A stretch of DNA of 41,152 bases from Candidatus Paracaedibacteraceae bacterium. Its GTDB lineage: Bacteria; Pseudomonadota; Alphaproteobacteria; Paracaedibacterales; Paracaedibacteraceae. Numbering within the stretch: the stretch's first letter is position 1; each line of letters begins with the position of its first letter. Below the pieces are notes generated by a model that saw only the letters and a list, made by a program, of their open reading frames with translations, was not told the origin of the DNA and searched no databases. The stretch covers positions 1 to 41,152 of the forward strand of contig JAHBYH010000005.1 in NCBI GenBank assembly GCA_019636055.1. The letters run 5' to 3'. This document shows positions 23,332 to 32,933 of the stretch, in pieces. Position numbers and translations under genes: made by a program.

Positions 23332-24564
23332 ATGGTTCATATTCCTGAAATTAAACGCCATCAGACCCATGCCGTCATGGTTGGAAACATCCAAGTTGGC
23401 GGTGGAGCCCCCGTTGTTGTGCAATCCATGACCAACACAGACACAGCTGACATTAACTCAAGTGTTAAACAAGTTAAACAATTAGCTGATGCCGGCTCTG
23501 AGATTGTTCGCCTCACAGTCAATACAGAAGAAGCCGCAAAAGCGATTCCTGCAATTAAAAATCAGTTATTAAAAGATGGCTATACAACTCCGCTGGCAGG
23601 CTGTTTTCACTATAATGGGCACAAGCTTTTGATAGATGTCGCGGATTGCGCAGCTGCTCTCGATAAATATCGCATTAACCCTGGAAATGTGGGATTTGGC
23701 ACCAAACGATCTCAACAATTCGAGATGATGATCGAACAAGCTATTCAGCACAATAAAGCTGTCCGCATCGGTGTTAACTGGGGTAGCCTTGATCAAGATC
23801 TCTCTGCGCGACTGATGGATGAAAATGCTAAACTGTCAAATCCACGACCAACTGATGATGTGCTACGCGAGGCTCTGATTACATCTGCTTTAGAAAATGC
23901 AAAATTAGCAGAGTCTATCGGACTTTCGGCAGATAAGATTATCCTATCCTGCAAAGTCAGTCGTCCCCAAGATCTCATTGCTGTCTATACAGAACTAGCA
24001 CGTCGCAGTGCTTATGCCCTCCATTTGGGGCTAACAGAAGCAGGCATCGGATCAAAAGGAATTGTTGCCACAACGTCTGCCTTGGCTGTGTTGTTACAAA
24101 ACGGTATTGGTGATACCATTCGAGCATCCCTGACACCACGTCCGGGAGAACCGCGAACCATGGAAGTTCAGGTTTGTTGTGAAATTTTGCAATCGCTAGA
24201 CTTAAGGTCATTTGCCCCTCAAGTAACTGCTTGCCCAGGGTGCGGTCGAACCACCAGCACTTATTTCCAAGCCTTGGCTGATAAAATTCAAACCTACCTA
24301 CAACAACAAATGCCTATCTGGAAAACATCCTATCCTGGCGTTGAATCCATGAAAGTGGCAGTCATGGGCTGCATCGTCAATGGCCCCGGTGAAAGTAAGC
24401 ATGCCGACATCGGCATTAGCCTGCCTGGTACTGGCGAATCCCCTGTAGCCCCTGTCTTTATTGACGGAGAGAAAGCCCATACCTTGCGCGGGGATTACAT
24501 TGCCGAAGAATTCATGGAATTGCTAAATACTTATGTCCATACAAGATACGGTAATGCTGCATGA
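23332..24564 (+). CDS. ispG: 4-hydroxy-3-methylbut-2-enyl diphosphate synthase IspG
   Basis: 410 residues, the typical length of the alphaproteobacterial form. [18 protein letters not shown] at the N-terminus and the [4Fe-4S] ligands in [10 protein letters not shown] and [17 protein letters not shown] are diagnostic. It catalyses the sixth step of the MEP pathway, giving HMBPP for isoprenoids, in the cytoplasm with ferredoxin/flavodoxin. It starts 2 bp after the PAP2-like gene and its stop overlaps the csaA start (ATGA), so the three form a unit. Confidence 0.95.
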   Translation: MVHIPEIKRHQTHAVMVGNIQVGGGAPVVVQSMTNTDTADINSSVKQVKQLADAGSEIVRLTVNTEEAAKAIPAIKNQLLKDGYTTPLAGCFHYNGHKLLIDVADCAAALDKYRINPGNVGFGTKRSQQFEMMIEQAIQHNKAVRIGVNWGSLDQDLSARLMDENAKLSNPRPTDDVLREALITSALENAKLAESIGLSADKIILSCKVSRPQDLIAVYTELARRSAYALHLGLTEAGIGSKGIVATTSALAVLLQNGIGDTIRASLTPRPGEPRTMEVQVCCEILQSLDLRSFAPQVTACPGCGRTTSTYFQALADKIQTYLQQQMPIWKTSYPGVESMKVAVMGCIVNGPGESKHADIGISLPGTGESPVAPVFIDGEKAHTLRGDYIAEEFMELLNTYVHTRYGNAA

Positions 24565-24899
24565 CCCAAATAACTTATGATGAGTTCGAAAAAGTTGATC
24601 TACGCTCTGGCACAATTATTAAAGCCGAGATCAACCAAAAAGCAAAAAAACCCGCTTACAAAATCTGGGTTGATTTTGGAGAAACCATTGGCATTAAACA
24701 AACATCAGCTCAGGTCACCCACCACTACACCCTTGAAAATCTGGTCGGAAAATCAGTGTTAGGCTGCGTTAATTTAGGGACTCGAAATATTGCTGGTTTT
24801 GTGTCAGAATTCCTATTGGTAGGGTTTAGTGATCCCGATGGTCATATCATCCTTGCCACCACAGATAGCACGATTCCCAACGGACAAAAACTTCACTAG
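24561..24899 (+). CDS. csaA: CsaA-like tRNA-binding domain protein
   Basis: 112 residues consisting of one EMAP/Trbp111 OB-fold domain. [20 protein letters not shown], then [20 protein letters not shown], and the C-terminal [20 protein letters not shown] are the family hallmarks. The family binds tRNA and is often described as an export-related chaperone. It is cytoplasmic and dimeric in known members. It overlaps ispG by 4 bp and is followed 8 bp later by a LysE-type gene. Confidence 0.88.
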   Translation: MTQITYDEFEKVDLRSGTIIKAEINQKAKKPAYKIWVDFGETIGIKQTSAQVTHHYTLENLVGKSVLGCVNLGTRNIAGFVSEFLLVGFSDPDGHIILATTDSTIPNGQKLH

Positions 24900-24907
24900 A
24901 GGATAAA

Positions 24908-25519
24908 ATGATTTTTGATTGGTCAGCGTTTTTTAATGGCTTTGGCACCGGCGCGGGTTTAATCATTGCTATTGGTGCTCAGAATGCTTTTATTTTAAAA
25001 CAAGCCATTTTGCGCAATCATGTTTTGACAATTGCCATCGTTTGTTCGATTGTCGACACAGTTTTGATTTTATGTGGTGTTTTTGGTTTTGCAACACTCC
25101 TAGAATCGAGCCCTATTTTAATTCAAATCGCAAAGTGGGGTGGTTTTATTTTCTTAGGAATTTATGGATTACGGTCCTTTCTGGCCATGCGAAAAAGTCA
25201 TGCTATAGAACTCGACAAATCAAAGAAGAAACCATCTTGGCGGAAAATTATTGCGTTAACACTCGCTTTTAGCTTACTTAATCCCCATGTGTATTTGGAT
25301 GCGGTTGTTTTACTCGGCAGCATTAGCTCACAATTCCCAGATGCAGAACAACCGTCATTCGCTGTTGGGGCTTGCCTTGCCTCCATTACATGGTTTTTCT
25401 CATTATGCTATGGGGCGCAATATCTTGCCCCATTTTTCACCAACCCGAAGTCATGGAAAATCCTAGATTTTCTGGTTGGGGTTATCATGTGGGCTATTGC
25501 TGCAGCAATTTTGATGTAA
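24908..25519 (+). CDS. LysE/ArgO-family amino acid exporter
   Basis: 203 residues, about six membrane helices. TGAGLIIAIGAQNAFILKQA near the N-terminus and LNPHVYLDAVVLLGSIS centrally are LysE/ArgO signatures (the GAQNAF and NPH motifs). It exports basic amino acids such as Lys or Arg from the cytoplasm in known members. The ribosome site AGAGGA is good. It is the last gene of the plus-strand group that begins at 22581. Substrate cannot be fixed from the sequence. Confidence 0.85.
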   Translation: MIFDWSAFFNGFGTGAGLIIAIGAQNAFILKQAILRNHVLTIAIVCSIVDTVLILCGVFGFATLLESSPILIQIAKWGGFIFLGIYGLRSFLAMRKSHAIELDKSKKKPSWRKIIALTLAFSLLNPHVYLDAVVLLGSISSQFPDAEQPSFAVGACLASITWFFSLCYGAQYLAPFFTNPKSWKILDFLVGVIMWAIAAAILM

Positions 25520-25540
25520 AATATATAAGAAAACCTGTTA

Positions 25541-25945
25541 TTAACCGTTATCACGAATAAAATCAGCTACCTTTACTCCCTTATTTCTTTCCCAATCACG
25601 CAGAAAATTCTCAAAAAGGGTAAAGTTTTGATGAGCAATAGTATCCGCACCAGCCCTTTCAAATAGAAGAGGCATACGCTGCATTGCATGATACACAGCC
25701 GCAACTTCTTCTATATGGAAATTTGCTACTAGGTCGTCATGATTAAGTGGCTGTGTCTCATAATAAGATATATTGAACCCAGATAAATGTCCCAATAAAT
25801 CATTATATTCTTGTAAATCAAAATTGACCCTTGCTTCTACATCACCATGATTTCTACTATTAGAAGAACTCGCTGCATGGTCATCTTGAGAAAAAGATGC
25901 CCCGCATAAACAACTATATAAGAGTACTGTATTTAAAAACTTCAT
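25541..25945 (-). CDS. Secreted orphan protein
   Basis: 134 residues from the ATG at 25945, chosen because an AGAGG ribosome site precedes it and it opens a signal peptide (MKFLNTVLLYSCLCGASFSQ). The mature part is acidic and helical (FDLQEYNDLLGHLSGF, LFENFLRDWERNKGVKVADF). No motif is recognised. Short signal-peptide proteins of this kind are common in host-associated Alphaproteobacteria and may be host-directed, but nothing in the sequence proves that. It faces the LysE gene tail to tail. Confidence 0.6.
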   Translation of the reverse strand: MKFLNTVLLYSCLCGASFSQDDHAASSSNSRNHGDVEARVNFDLQEYNDLLGHLSGFNISYYETQPLNHDDLVANFHIEEVAAVYHAMQRMPLLFERAGADTIAHQNFTLFENFLRDWERNKGVKVADFIRDNG

Positions 25946-26080
25946 ATCAACCTCTATTAAATAAAACCAATCGCCTCTTGTACACATAAAATTTTGAAAA
26001 AATAGGATAGATCAATCGTTAAAATACTAAGCGATAATATCGTATAATACATTAATTAATAATTAACTTACAATAACATC

Positions 26081-26214
26081 AGTTCGACATAAGAAGGTCT
26101 ATCCAGCAATAGAATCCGTCATCCTCGACTAGAAATTATAAGTTTTCGTTAGAAAACGCTAAGGATTTCTTGATCGGGGATGACGAACCTGTCTGATCTT
26201 TCTTATATCGAACT
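26081..26214. repeat. 134-bp palindromic (MITE-like) element
   Basis: The outer arms 26081-26099 and 26195-26214 are imperfect inverted copies (AGTTCGACATAAGAA type). The inner arms 26118-26136 and 26165-26184 are likewise inverted (GTCATCCTCG... / ...CGGGGATGAC). The centre is a short hairpin GTTTTC-GTTA-GAAAAC (26142-26157). The whole unit can fold as one long stem. It ends 9 bp past the cckA stop. A solo copy of its right end occurs at 34226-34249. Confidence 0.65.
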
Positions 26215-26223
26215 CACGTTAGA

Positions 26224-28566
26224 TTAAGCAGCCTCGATAACTTCTTTTACTTTCACTGCTAAATCCTTTAAGGTATAGGGTTTTGGTAAGAAATGAATAT
26301 CGGCATCATCATCCAAATTTTTTCGGAATGTATCTTCGGTGTAACCTGAGATAAAAATTGTTTTGGCTGTCGGATAAATATCACGAATTCTCTTATTCAA
26401 CGTCGGACCATCCATTTTAGGCATAACAACGTCGGTAATTAAAACGTCAAATTTCTCGCCATTCTCAACCATCGTCAATGCTGAGTCACCATTATTAGCC
26501 TCAATCACAGTATAGCCTTTTTCACGCAAAGCTCGCGCACTAAACATACGGACAGCATCTTCATCTTCAACTAATAAAACACGCCCACCACCTGTTAAAT
26601 CCTGTGCACTGACCTCCGTTTTAAAGGATTCGACTTCAACAACACCATTATGTCGTGGTAATAAAATTTTAAATATTGTTCCGTGATCTATTTTACTCTC
26701 TACTTGAACAAAACCGCCTGTTTGCTTAACAATCCCGTAAACAGTTGAAAGGCCCAACCCTGTTCCCTCTCCAACTTCTTTTGTTGAGAAAAAGGGCTCA
26801 AAAATTAACTCTAAATGCTCAGGATCAATACCCGTCCCCGTATCAATTACCTCAATTGCAACATAATCCCCTTTAGGAATGACATCATGGCCATAGCGTT
26901 GTTGTTTTGCAAAATGAACATTCGATGTTCTGAGCGTTAAGACACCGCCGGATTTCATCGCATCACGGGCATTAACAACAAGGTTAATAATCACCTGTTC
27001 CAACTGCCCAATATCAGCTTTGACAAACCACAAATCCCGAGCATGAACCATTTTCAACTCAATACCAGCCCCAATTAAGCGACGAAGCAAGGTTGATAAC
27101 TCAACCAAATTGTCGGTAATATTGGTCACCTTAGGTTGCAACGTTTGCTGACGAGAGAACGCTAATAATTGGCGAACCAGGTTTGCGGCTCGGTTGGCAT
27201 TTTGTTTAATTTGCACAATATCGTTATATGAGGGGTCATTGGGCAAGTAACGCTGCAACAACAAATCACAATAGCCAATCATAGCCGTCAATAGATTATT
27301 AAAATCATGGGCGACCCCACCAGCCAATTGACCAACAGCTTGCATTTTTTGAGATTGAATAAATTGCCCCTGCAACCGCTTTTGTTCAGAAATATCGATA
27401 AATTGCAGCATAATCTCAGCAATACCATTTCTGGAAATCGAACGCGATGGATAAGCTGTTGTCTGAATCCGATCACCTTCAAACCGAACCTCAAAAGGTG
27501 ATATCATGGTTTTCTGTTCAAAGGCTTTGGTCAATCGCTCAATAATATCATTCCGTTGAGCAGGAACGACAAGATCACAAAATTTACCGCGTGGGTTAAG
27601 TTCACCCAACATCGTTGTAAACGCAGGGTTTGACGAAGCAATATCACCATATTGATTAATCATAACTGCCGGTATGGCTGCGTCTAAATAGCTGGAATCT
27701 TGGATTAACTCACCTGCAGTTAATCCAACCGCATTATCTAGCCGACAAAGAATAGATGGGCTTACCTTATTTTGCCCCCCTTCTTCCGGTTTAAATAAAA
27801 GTGCCTTAAAACCTGGACCGCCTTTATTAAAGACTCGGACCATCCCGCGGTACGAATCTGCATCCTTGATTAAGTCGCTGACAGGCCTGCCAATTATTTC
27901 ATCACGTGACAGATCAAGCCATTTGCTAAGTGTTGAGTTCACCCCAAGAATTTTACCTTGCTTACTTGAATAAAAAATCCCAAAAGGAGCCTGATCAACG
28001 AAGAGTTGTAATTGATCAAACTGCTGACGTAATTGGTTATAAGAATCAAAATGGACTGTTAAGTCTCGCAGAACAGTAACAAAGCTGTTTTTTTCAAACG
28101 GGGATAAACTGAAAAGAATCCAACGTTGATCTGCCCCTAACCCATTACCGCCCGTATTAAATAAAACCTCACCACGTTGACGATTCTCAATCATTGATTT
28201 TATTTTTTCTGCCAGCCCGGGATCTGCAATTTTCATCATCAGTTTTCGAATATATTCGGTCAAAGATGGATAAGCATTTAAGTGTGTTGACCAAATAACT
28301 TTATTCTGCCCATCAAAAGCAACTGATTCAATATGGGGTGCCAAAGCACTAACAGCACCCTGTAAATGATTCATGGTTAGTGAAAGACCTCGGCTAATAT
28401 ATACCGCACGAATCCAATAGATCAAAGCAACAAACGTAATGCCACCTATAGTTAAAAGACTAGCGGCCTCGTACCAATCCTGAACATAATAAGCCAAATA
28501 ACCAAATGCCATAGCCCAGCATGTTACAGCAATCACGGCAACTAATGAGATCAATAATCGTCCCAT
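26224..28566 (-). CDS. cckA: CckA-type hybrid sensor histidine kinase
   Basis: 780 residues from the ATG at 28566, preceded by GAGGAAAAC; an in-frame extension to 28629 has no such site. Two N-terminal membrane helices (about 3-25 and 35-52), PAS-like sensor domains (about 180-400), HisKA with His420 in LAGGVAHDFNNLL, HATPase with VVNARDAM, DTGTGID and GEGTGLGLSTVYG, and a C-terminal receiver with phospho-acceptor Asp712 in VLITDVVMPKMDG. This is the CckA layout; in Alphaproteobacteria it phosphorylates the cell-cycle regulator CtrA through ChpT. The palindromic element lies just after the stop. Confidence 0.85.
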   Translation of the reverse strand: MGRLLISLVAVIAVTCWAMAFGYLAYYVQDWYEAASLLTIGGITFVALIYWIRAVYISRGLSLTMNHLQGAVSALAPHIESVAFDGQNKVIWSTHLNAYPSLTEYIRKLMMKIADPGLAEKIKSMIENRQRGEVLFNTGGNGLGADQRWILFSLSPFEKNSFVTVLRDLTVHFDSYNQLRQQFDQLQLFVDQAPFGIFYSSKQGKILGVNSTLSKWLDLSRDEIIGRPVSDLIKDADSYRGMVRVFNKGGPGFKALLFKPEEGGQNKVSPSILCRLDNAVGLTAGELIQDSSYLDAAIPAVMINQYGDIASSNPAFTTMLGELNPRGKFCDLVVPAQRNDIIERLTKAFEQKTMISPFEVRFEGDRIQTTAYPSRSISRNGIAEIMLQFIDISEQKRLQGQFIQSQKMQAVGQLAGGVAHDFNNLLTAMIGYCDLLLQRYLPNDPSYNDIVQIKQNANRAANLVRQLLAFSRQQTLQPKVTNITDNLVELSTLLRRLIGAGIELKMVHARDLWFVKADIGQLEQVIINLVVNARDAMKSGGVLTLRTSNVHFAKQQRYGHDVIPKGDYVAIEVIDTGTGIDPEHLELIFEPFFSTKEVGEGTGLGLSTVYGIVKQTGGFVQVESKIDHGTIFKILLPRHNGVVEVESFKTEVSAQDLTGGGRVLLVEDEDAVRMFSARALREKGYTVIEANNGDSALTMVENGEKFDVLITDVVMPKMDGPTLNKRIRDIYPTAKTIFISGYTEDTFRKNLDDDADIHFLPKPYTLKDLAVKVKEVIEAA

Positions 28567-28634
28567 GTTTTCCTCTAACCAATAAATTCCCTCTCTATTT
28601 AATGGTACCTGACCCCCTTGTTTTTGCAATACAA

Positions 28635-28662
28635 AAAAGGCCCTGACATGTCAGAGCCTTTT
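28635..28662 (-). terminator. Rho-independent terminator between the OPT and cckA genes
   Basis: A near-perfect palindrome: arms AAAAGGCCCTGACA (28635-28648) and TGTCAGAGCCTTTT (28649-28662), rich in GC at the core and followed by T-runs in both directions. It lies downstream of the OPT gene on the minus strand, before cckA, so cckA needs its own promoter. Confidence 0.75.
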
Positions 28663-28684
28663 AAAAAAACAGCTTATTATACAA

Positions 28685-30802
28685 TTAAGCGGTATGTTTT
28701 TTCGCACCTAAGTTGAACAAGACATAAGCAAAACCGGCAAATGCAATGGTTCCTAAGATTGTAGCTGTCTGTACAAAGTCTTCACCAACAAGCGCAAAAA
28801 CACTTGTGCTTTGGTACGCTGCAAATGGAATAGCCAAAACAATTCCAATCAAAGCATCACCAGCGATCATACCAGCACTGAATAGCAATCCCTTACGTTC
28901 TGATGCTAAATATGCTTTCTCTTGAGTCTCAGGTGTTTCGGACGCAACTTTTTTCTTAAGGCTACGTCGTGCCATAAAGCTGACAACACCACCGATAATC
29001 AACGGCAAAGTTACGTCCATGGGCAAATAAATACCCAATGCAATCGCGAGAACAGATAGGCGATATTCCGCATTACGAGGGGCAAGAATCAGACGGTCAA
29101 CTAACATAACCGCAACACCAATTCCAACACCAATCATAACCAGTGCCCAATCTAATTTCTGCTCAAAAATACCCTGAGCAACGCTCGCCATAAGAGTTGC
29201 TTGTGGTGCAGCTAAAGCCTTTGATGGATCCATCCCTTCACGAGGGAACACACCAGCCATCCCATAAGCATCAAATAAGAGTTGTAGGATCGGAGCAACA
29301 ACAGCCGCCCCAGCAACAACACCAACAATCAGAGTTAACTGTTGTTTCCATGGCGTTGCACCAACCAATTGACCAGACTTCAGATCTTGCAAGTTATCGC
29401 AACTTAGAGATGCAGCAGCAGCGACAACACCACCAATAAAGATAACAACGGCAGCCAACGAGAGAACTTCTTTAGAAGCAACACCGAATGTGACTTCATT
29501 CCCAAGAATAGCAATCAACGCAAAACTAACGAGTAAAATAGCACCAATCGTGATCCCGGATAGCGGATTTGCTGAAGATCCGACAATACCGGCCATGTAG
29601 CCACCAATGGAAGCACAAATAAAACCAATAACCAAAGATGCAACCGTCAAAAAACCTAATGTTGCTGCATAAGCAATGCTTGAGATCGGCAAATTTGCAC
29701 CGGCCATAACATGATTAAATAGCATAGCAATTGGAATTGACAAAAGCAAAGTTCCGCCAATAACCCAAGTCATGGGAATATCATATTCAGTTCTAACCGG
29801 TTTTTGAGAAACGCCTTGACGAGCCATCTTCATAGCTGCAAACGAAGAACTAACTGCTTCTTTAATTGGTTTTATCAAATTAGCAATGGCATATAAACCA
29901 CCAAAAACCATGGTTCCAACACCAATATAACGAATTTTTGCCCCTTTAATTGCCATCGCAAAATCGATAGCAGAAGCATCAGCGGTTAACCCAAAAGCTT
30001 CAGGCCCACCAAAAAACGCATAAAGAGGAACAATAACCAACCAAGCCAAAGCTGTACCGACCAACAAGTTAATCGCGACCTTAAGTCCAACAATAAAACC
30101 AGCACCGATCATTGCAAGCGATAAACCACTGCTGAAACCAACAACGGTTCCGCCAATCTTAACCCAACCGGCAACAGATTCAGACATCACTTGGAACCCG
30201 CTTTGCAGAAATTTCATGATACTCGCGCCAACCGCACCACCAACAAGTAACCCGGCACCAGAACCAGATTCGTCTGAATCATTGGATGCACCAGCTTTTA
30301 AAACTTCAGCCGTTGCAACACCTTCAGGAAACTTAAGCCCCCCTTCAACGATCAATGCACGACGCAGCGGTACCGAGAATAAAACACCCAAAACGCCACC
30401 AATAACAGCAATCAATGTAATTTGTGTATAGTCTAGTGTTTGCCAGTACTGCAAAACAAGCAATGCCGGAATAGTAAAGATTGTACTCGCGGCAATAACT
30501 TCACCAGCAGAAGCAATTGTTTGGACGATATTGTTTTCAAGGATAGTCGAGTTTCTAAAAAGGCGCAAAACAGCCATTGAAATAACAGCCGCCGGAATAG
30601 ATGCAGAGATCGTCTGCCCCATCTTCAAGCCCAAGTACGCATTCGAGCCGGCTAAGACAATAGCTAATATAATACCAAGAATAATCGCCTTGATTGTTGT
30701 TTCTGGAATGTTGTCTGAGGCTTTTATAAACGGGATCACCGATCCCGATTGTTGTTGTGATTCCATGGTCTCACTCTTTCTTGCAAGATTGGTTTTTGAC
30801 AT
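28685..30802 (-). CDS. OPT-family oligopeptide transporter
   Basis: A 705-residue inner-membrane protein with about 15 helices. SNAYLGLKMGQTISASIPAAV, the GGLKFPEGVATAEVLKAG segment and CDNLQDLKSGQLVGATPWKQ are typical of the prokaryotic OPT family (peptide/metal-chelate uptake). A ribosome site AAAGGGTT precedes the ATG. Uptake of oligopeptides would suit an amino-acid-dependent, host-associated bacterium; that is inference. It is flanked by a terminator downstream and lies upstream of a 90-bp gap to the Ogt-type gene. Confidence 0.88.
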   Translation of the reverse strand: MSKTNLARKSETMESQQQSGSVIPFIKASDNIPETTIKAIILGIILAIVLAGSNAYLGLKMGQTISASIPAAVISMAVLRLFRNSTILENNIVQTIASAGEVIAASTIFTIPALLVLQYWQTLDYTQITLIAVIGGVLGVLFSVPLRRALIVEGGLKFPEGVATAEVLKAGASNDSDESGSGAGLLVGGAVGASIMKFLQSGFQVMSESVAGWVKIGGTVVGFSSGLSLAMIGAGFIVGLKVAINLLVGTALAWLVIVPLYAFFGGPEAFGLTADASAIDFAMAIKGAKIRYIGVGTMVFGGLYAIANLIKPIKEAVSSSFAAMKMARQGVSQKPVRTEYDIPMTWVIGGTLLLSIPIAMLFNHVMAGANLPISSIAYAATLGFLTVASLVIGFICASIGGYMAGIVGSSANPLSGITIGAILLVSFALIAILGNEVTFGVASKEVLSLAAVVIFIGGVVAAAASLSCDNLQDLKSGQLVGATPWKQQLTLIVGVVAGAAVVAPILQLLFDAYGMAGVFPREGMDPSKALAAPQATLMASVAQGIFEQKLDWALVMIGVGIGVAVMLVDRLILAPRNAEYRLSVLAIALGIYLPMDVTLPLIIGGVVSFMARRSLKKKVASETPETQEKAYLASERKGLLFSAGMIAGDALIGIVLAIPFAAYQSTSVFALVGEDFVQTATILGTIAFAGFAYVLFNLGAKKHTA

Positions 30803-30896
30803 GAATTAACCCTTTCTTTACGCATCGTTAATTCTAAATTAACCGATTAAACTCAACCAGCCTAACAAATATTTTAACTTTAACCAAGATTAATTG

Positions 30897-31337
30897 TCAT
30901 ATATTTTCAATACTTAGCCATTTTCTTTTTAAATCGACCCCCCAAGCAAACCCACCTATTGCTTGATTTTTAGCTAAAATTCTATGACATGGTATTAAAA
31001 TACCAACAGGGTTGGCGCCCACTGCTTGCCCCACGGCTCGGTACGCTTTTGGCCGCCCAATAGCTGTGGCAACATCGCTATAACTGCAAGTCTCTCCTTG
31101 TTTTACTGATAGCAAATATTGCCAAACCTCTGCCTGAAAATCCGTACCTGACGCTACTATTTTTTGAAAAATCGGCATTGGCGGACAGTCTTGATCGGCA
31201 GCAGGAGCAAGACGATGAAGAACATCATCCGTATAGTGGATTTCGACTACACCATATAATCCAAAGGAAAACAGGCCCTTTTTTTGTTCCGCATAGGTTA
31301 CATCAAATTTTTTTTTAGGAATTACGTTCAAAATCAT
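30897..31337 (-). CDS. ogt: Methylated-DNA--protein-cysteine methyltransferase
   Basis: 146 residues from the ATG at 31337 (MILNVIPKKKFDVTYAEQKK). A longer frame reaches 31436 but overlaps atpI head to head and adds an unlikely N-terminus. The DNA-binding helix AIGRPKAYRAVGQAVGANP and the suicide-Cys site GILIPCHRILAK are diagnostic. It repairs O6-alkylguanine by transferring the alkyl group to Cys. It is divergent from the F0 operon. Ogt and AdaB-type names are not separable here. Confidence 0.88.
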   Translation of the reverse strand: MILNVIPKKKFDVTYAEQKKGLFSFGLYGVVEIHYTDDVLHRLAPAADQDCPPMPIFQKIVASGTDFQAEVWQYLLSVKQGETCSYSDVATAIGRPKAYRAVGQAVGANPVGILIPCHRILAKNQAIGGFAWGVDLKRKWLSIENI

Positions 31338-31411
31338 AAGAATAAATTTTACCAAAATTGTTTTTTTTGCTAAGGTGAGCTCAAGTTGAGAAAACTTAAC
31401 AACGGTTCTGT

Positions 31412-31666
31412 ATGAGTCATAACACAAATCGCCCAAAACAACCAGTGGCTTCTCTCGCCCTGAGAGCGGGAACTGAATTTATTTCCGGCCTTATTGTCGG
31501 TGTTATCTTTGGTCTTGGCATTGATCACTTTTTTAATACAAAGCCGTTTGGGCTTATTGTTATGATTTTGTTAGGTGCAGCCGCAGGCTTTCGAAACATA
31601 TTTAGACTTGTTAGCTATAGCTCATCCGATGTAAAATCAGATGAGCAGAATAAATCGGATACTTGA
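31412..31666 (+). CDS. atpI: ATP synthase assembly protein AtpI
   Basis: 84 residues, two membrane helices (FISGLIVGVIFGLGIDHFF and FGLIVMILLGAAAGFRNIF). This is the small AtpI of alphaproteobacterial F0 operons, thought to help c-ring assembly or Mg2+ supply. It is the first gene of the operon, divergent from the methyltransferase gene with a 74-bp gap that must hold both promoters; I see no strong consensus there. Confidence 0.88.
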   Translation: MSHNTNRPKQPVASLALRAGTEFISGLIVGVIFGLGIDHFFNTKPFGLIVMILLGAAAGFRNIFRLVSYSSSDVKSDEQNKSDT

Positions 31667-31683
31667 ATTTCGGAGATACAATA

Positions 31684-32421
31684 ATGATCGATCCACTGCA
31701 CCAATTTATGATCACCCCTTTGATTCAGTTATCACTGGTTGGGTATGACGTTTCTTTCACAAATTCATCCTTATTTATGGTCTTAGCAACACTCAGTTCG
31801 ATCTTATTAATGGCAGTCGCCACCCGTTCTCCTCAATTAATTCCTGGTCGTATACAATTTATTGGTGAGTCCCTGCATCGTTTTGTCGGGCAAATGATTA
31901 AAGACAACATTGGGGAAGAAGGTATGCCGTACCTTCCCTATGTAATGAGCTTATTCCTATTTATTCTTATGGGGAATGCGTTGGGCATGATCCCTTATGG
32001 CTTTACGTTCACCAGCCACATTATCGTCACATTTGCACTAGCGATGATTGTCTTTGTGAGCGTAACAATCCTAGGCTTCATTAAACACGGCACACACTTC
32101 TTACGCCTATTCTGTCCCGAGGGAACACCTTTTTATATTGTCCCTCTGTTGGTTCCCGTAGAAATCATGTCTTACTTCACACGTCCGGTCAGCCTGAGCG
32201 TCCGTCTGTTTGCCAATATGATGGCAGGTCATGCGATGCTCAAGATCTTTGCCGGATTTGTGATCATTTTGGCGGGAACAAGTTTGTTCCCTGTCGCAGC
32301 CCTACCCTTTGTCGTGAACCTAGCGGTGGTGGGCTTTGAGTTCCTGGTGGCATTCCTCCAGGCCTATGTGTTCACGGTATTAACCTGTATATATCTAAAC
32401 GATGCAATTCATTTGCATTAA
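31684..32421 (+). CDS. atpB: ATP synthase F0 subunit a
   Basis: 245 residues from the ATG at 31684 (MIDPLHQFMITPLIQL), preceded by CGGAG; a TTG at 31663 in the same frame was rejected. The essential Arg of the proton path lies in SLSVRLFANMMAGHAMLKIF. Five to six membrane helices. It forms the proton half-channels against the c ring. It follows atpI by 17 bp and precedes atpE by 21 bp. Confidence 0.94.
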   Translation: MIDPLHQFMITPLIQLSLVGYDVSFTNSSLFMVLATLSSILLMAVATRSPQLIPGRIQFIGESLHRFVGQMIKDNIGEEGMPYLPYVMSLFLFILMGNALGMIPYGFTFTSHIIVTFALAMIVFVSVTILGFIKHGTHFLRLFCPEGTPFYIVPLLVPVEIMSYFTRPVSLSVRLFANMMAGHAMLKIFAGFVIILAGTSLFPVAALPFVVNLAVVGFEFLVAFLQAYVFTVLTCIYLNDAIHLH

Positions 32422-32442
32422 TTCAAAAAGGAGAGAGGATCC

Positions 32443-32667
32443 ATGGATTTAGCAGCAGCAAAAATGATCGGTGCCGGTATGGCTGTTATCGCCCTACTCG
32501 GTGTTGGAATTGGTTTGGGAAATATTTTTTCTAACTTGATCACATCTATCGCGCGCAACCCATCAGCAAAAAGCGACGTTATGCCTGTTGGTTTATTAGG
32601 ATTCGCATTGACAGAATCTATCGCATTGATGGCATTCGTCACAGCAATGATGATCTTATTTAGCTAA
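32443..32667 (+). CDS. atpE: ATP synthase F0 subunit c
   Basis: A 74-residue hairpin of two helices with the polar loop ARNPSA (37-42) and the ion-binding Glu58 in GFALTESIALMAFV. The Gly-rich first helix (GVGIGLGN) is normal for c rings. The Glu-Ser pair recalls Na+-binding rings, but the helix-1 Gln of Na+ types is missing, so H+ is the likely ion. A strong ribosome site AAGGAGAGAGG precedes it, in keeping with high c-subunit demand. Confidence 0.94.
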   Translation: MDLAAAKMIGAGMAVIALLGVGIGLGNIFSNLITSIARNPSAKSDVMPVGLLGFALTESIALMAFVTAMMILFS

Positions 32668-32933
32668 ACTAATACATCACTATCTAGGATGGTTGTTTGC
32701 CTTACAGGCAACACAACTGCCAAGATGCAATCAGATGTTAAGTCGGCTATAAATAACGTGAAGCAAAGCACATAAATAACGCGCGAGCAGCATTGTTTTT
32801 TATAGTCGACTTATAAAGAATCGGCTATAACAGAAATCGATAACGACTAAAACATCGCATCGTTTAAGATTAAGTCAAGATTAGATGCATGATACACAAT
32901 TAGAGTGCGTGAATCTAAAAGCGTGAGGATAAA
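32668..32933. other. 266-bp gap inside the F0 operon with inverted repeats
   Basis: No ORF is credible here. It holds a weak hairpin soon after atpE (TTGCC/GGCAA around 32697-32712), then an inverted repeat of 14 bp with one mismatch (32740-32753 and 32799-32812, AAGTCGGCTATAAA type), and a further direct partial copy TCGGCTATAA near 32822. The stem may attenuate or process the transcript between atpE and the b' gene. Confidence 0.6.

Noticed and set aside
31663..31683. A longer AtpB starting at TTG
   Set aside because: The ATG at 31684 has a CGGAG site and gives the normal N-terminus; the TTG overlaps atpI and adds seven codons.
32443..32667. A Na+-driven ATP synthase, because of Glu-Ser in helix 2 of subunit c
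   Set aside because: The helix-1 Gln required by the known Na+ signature is missing, so a proton ring is more likely.
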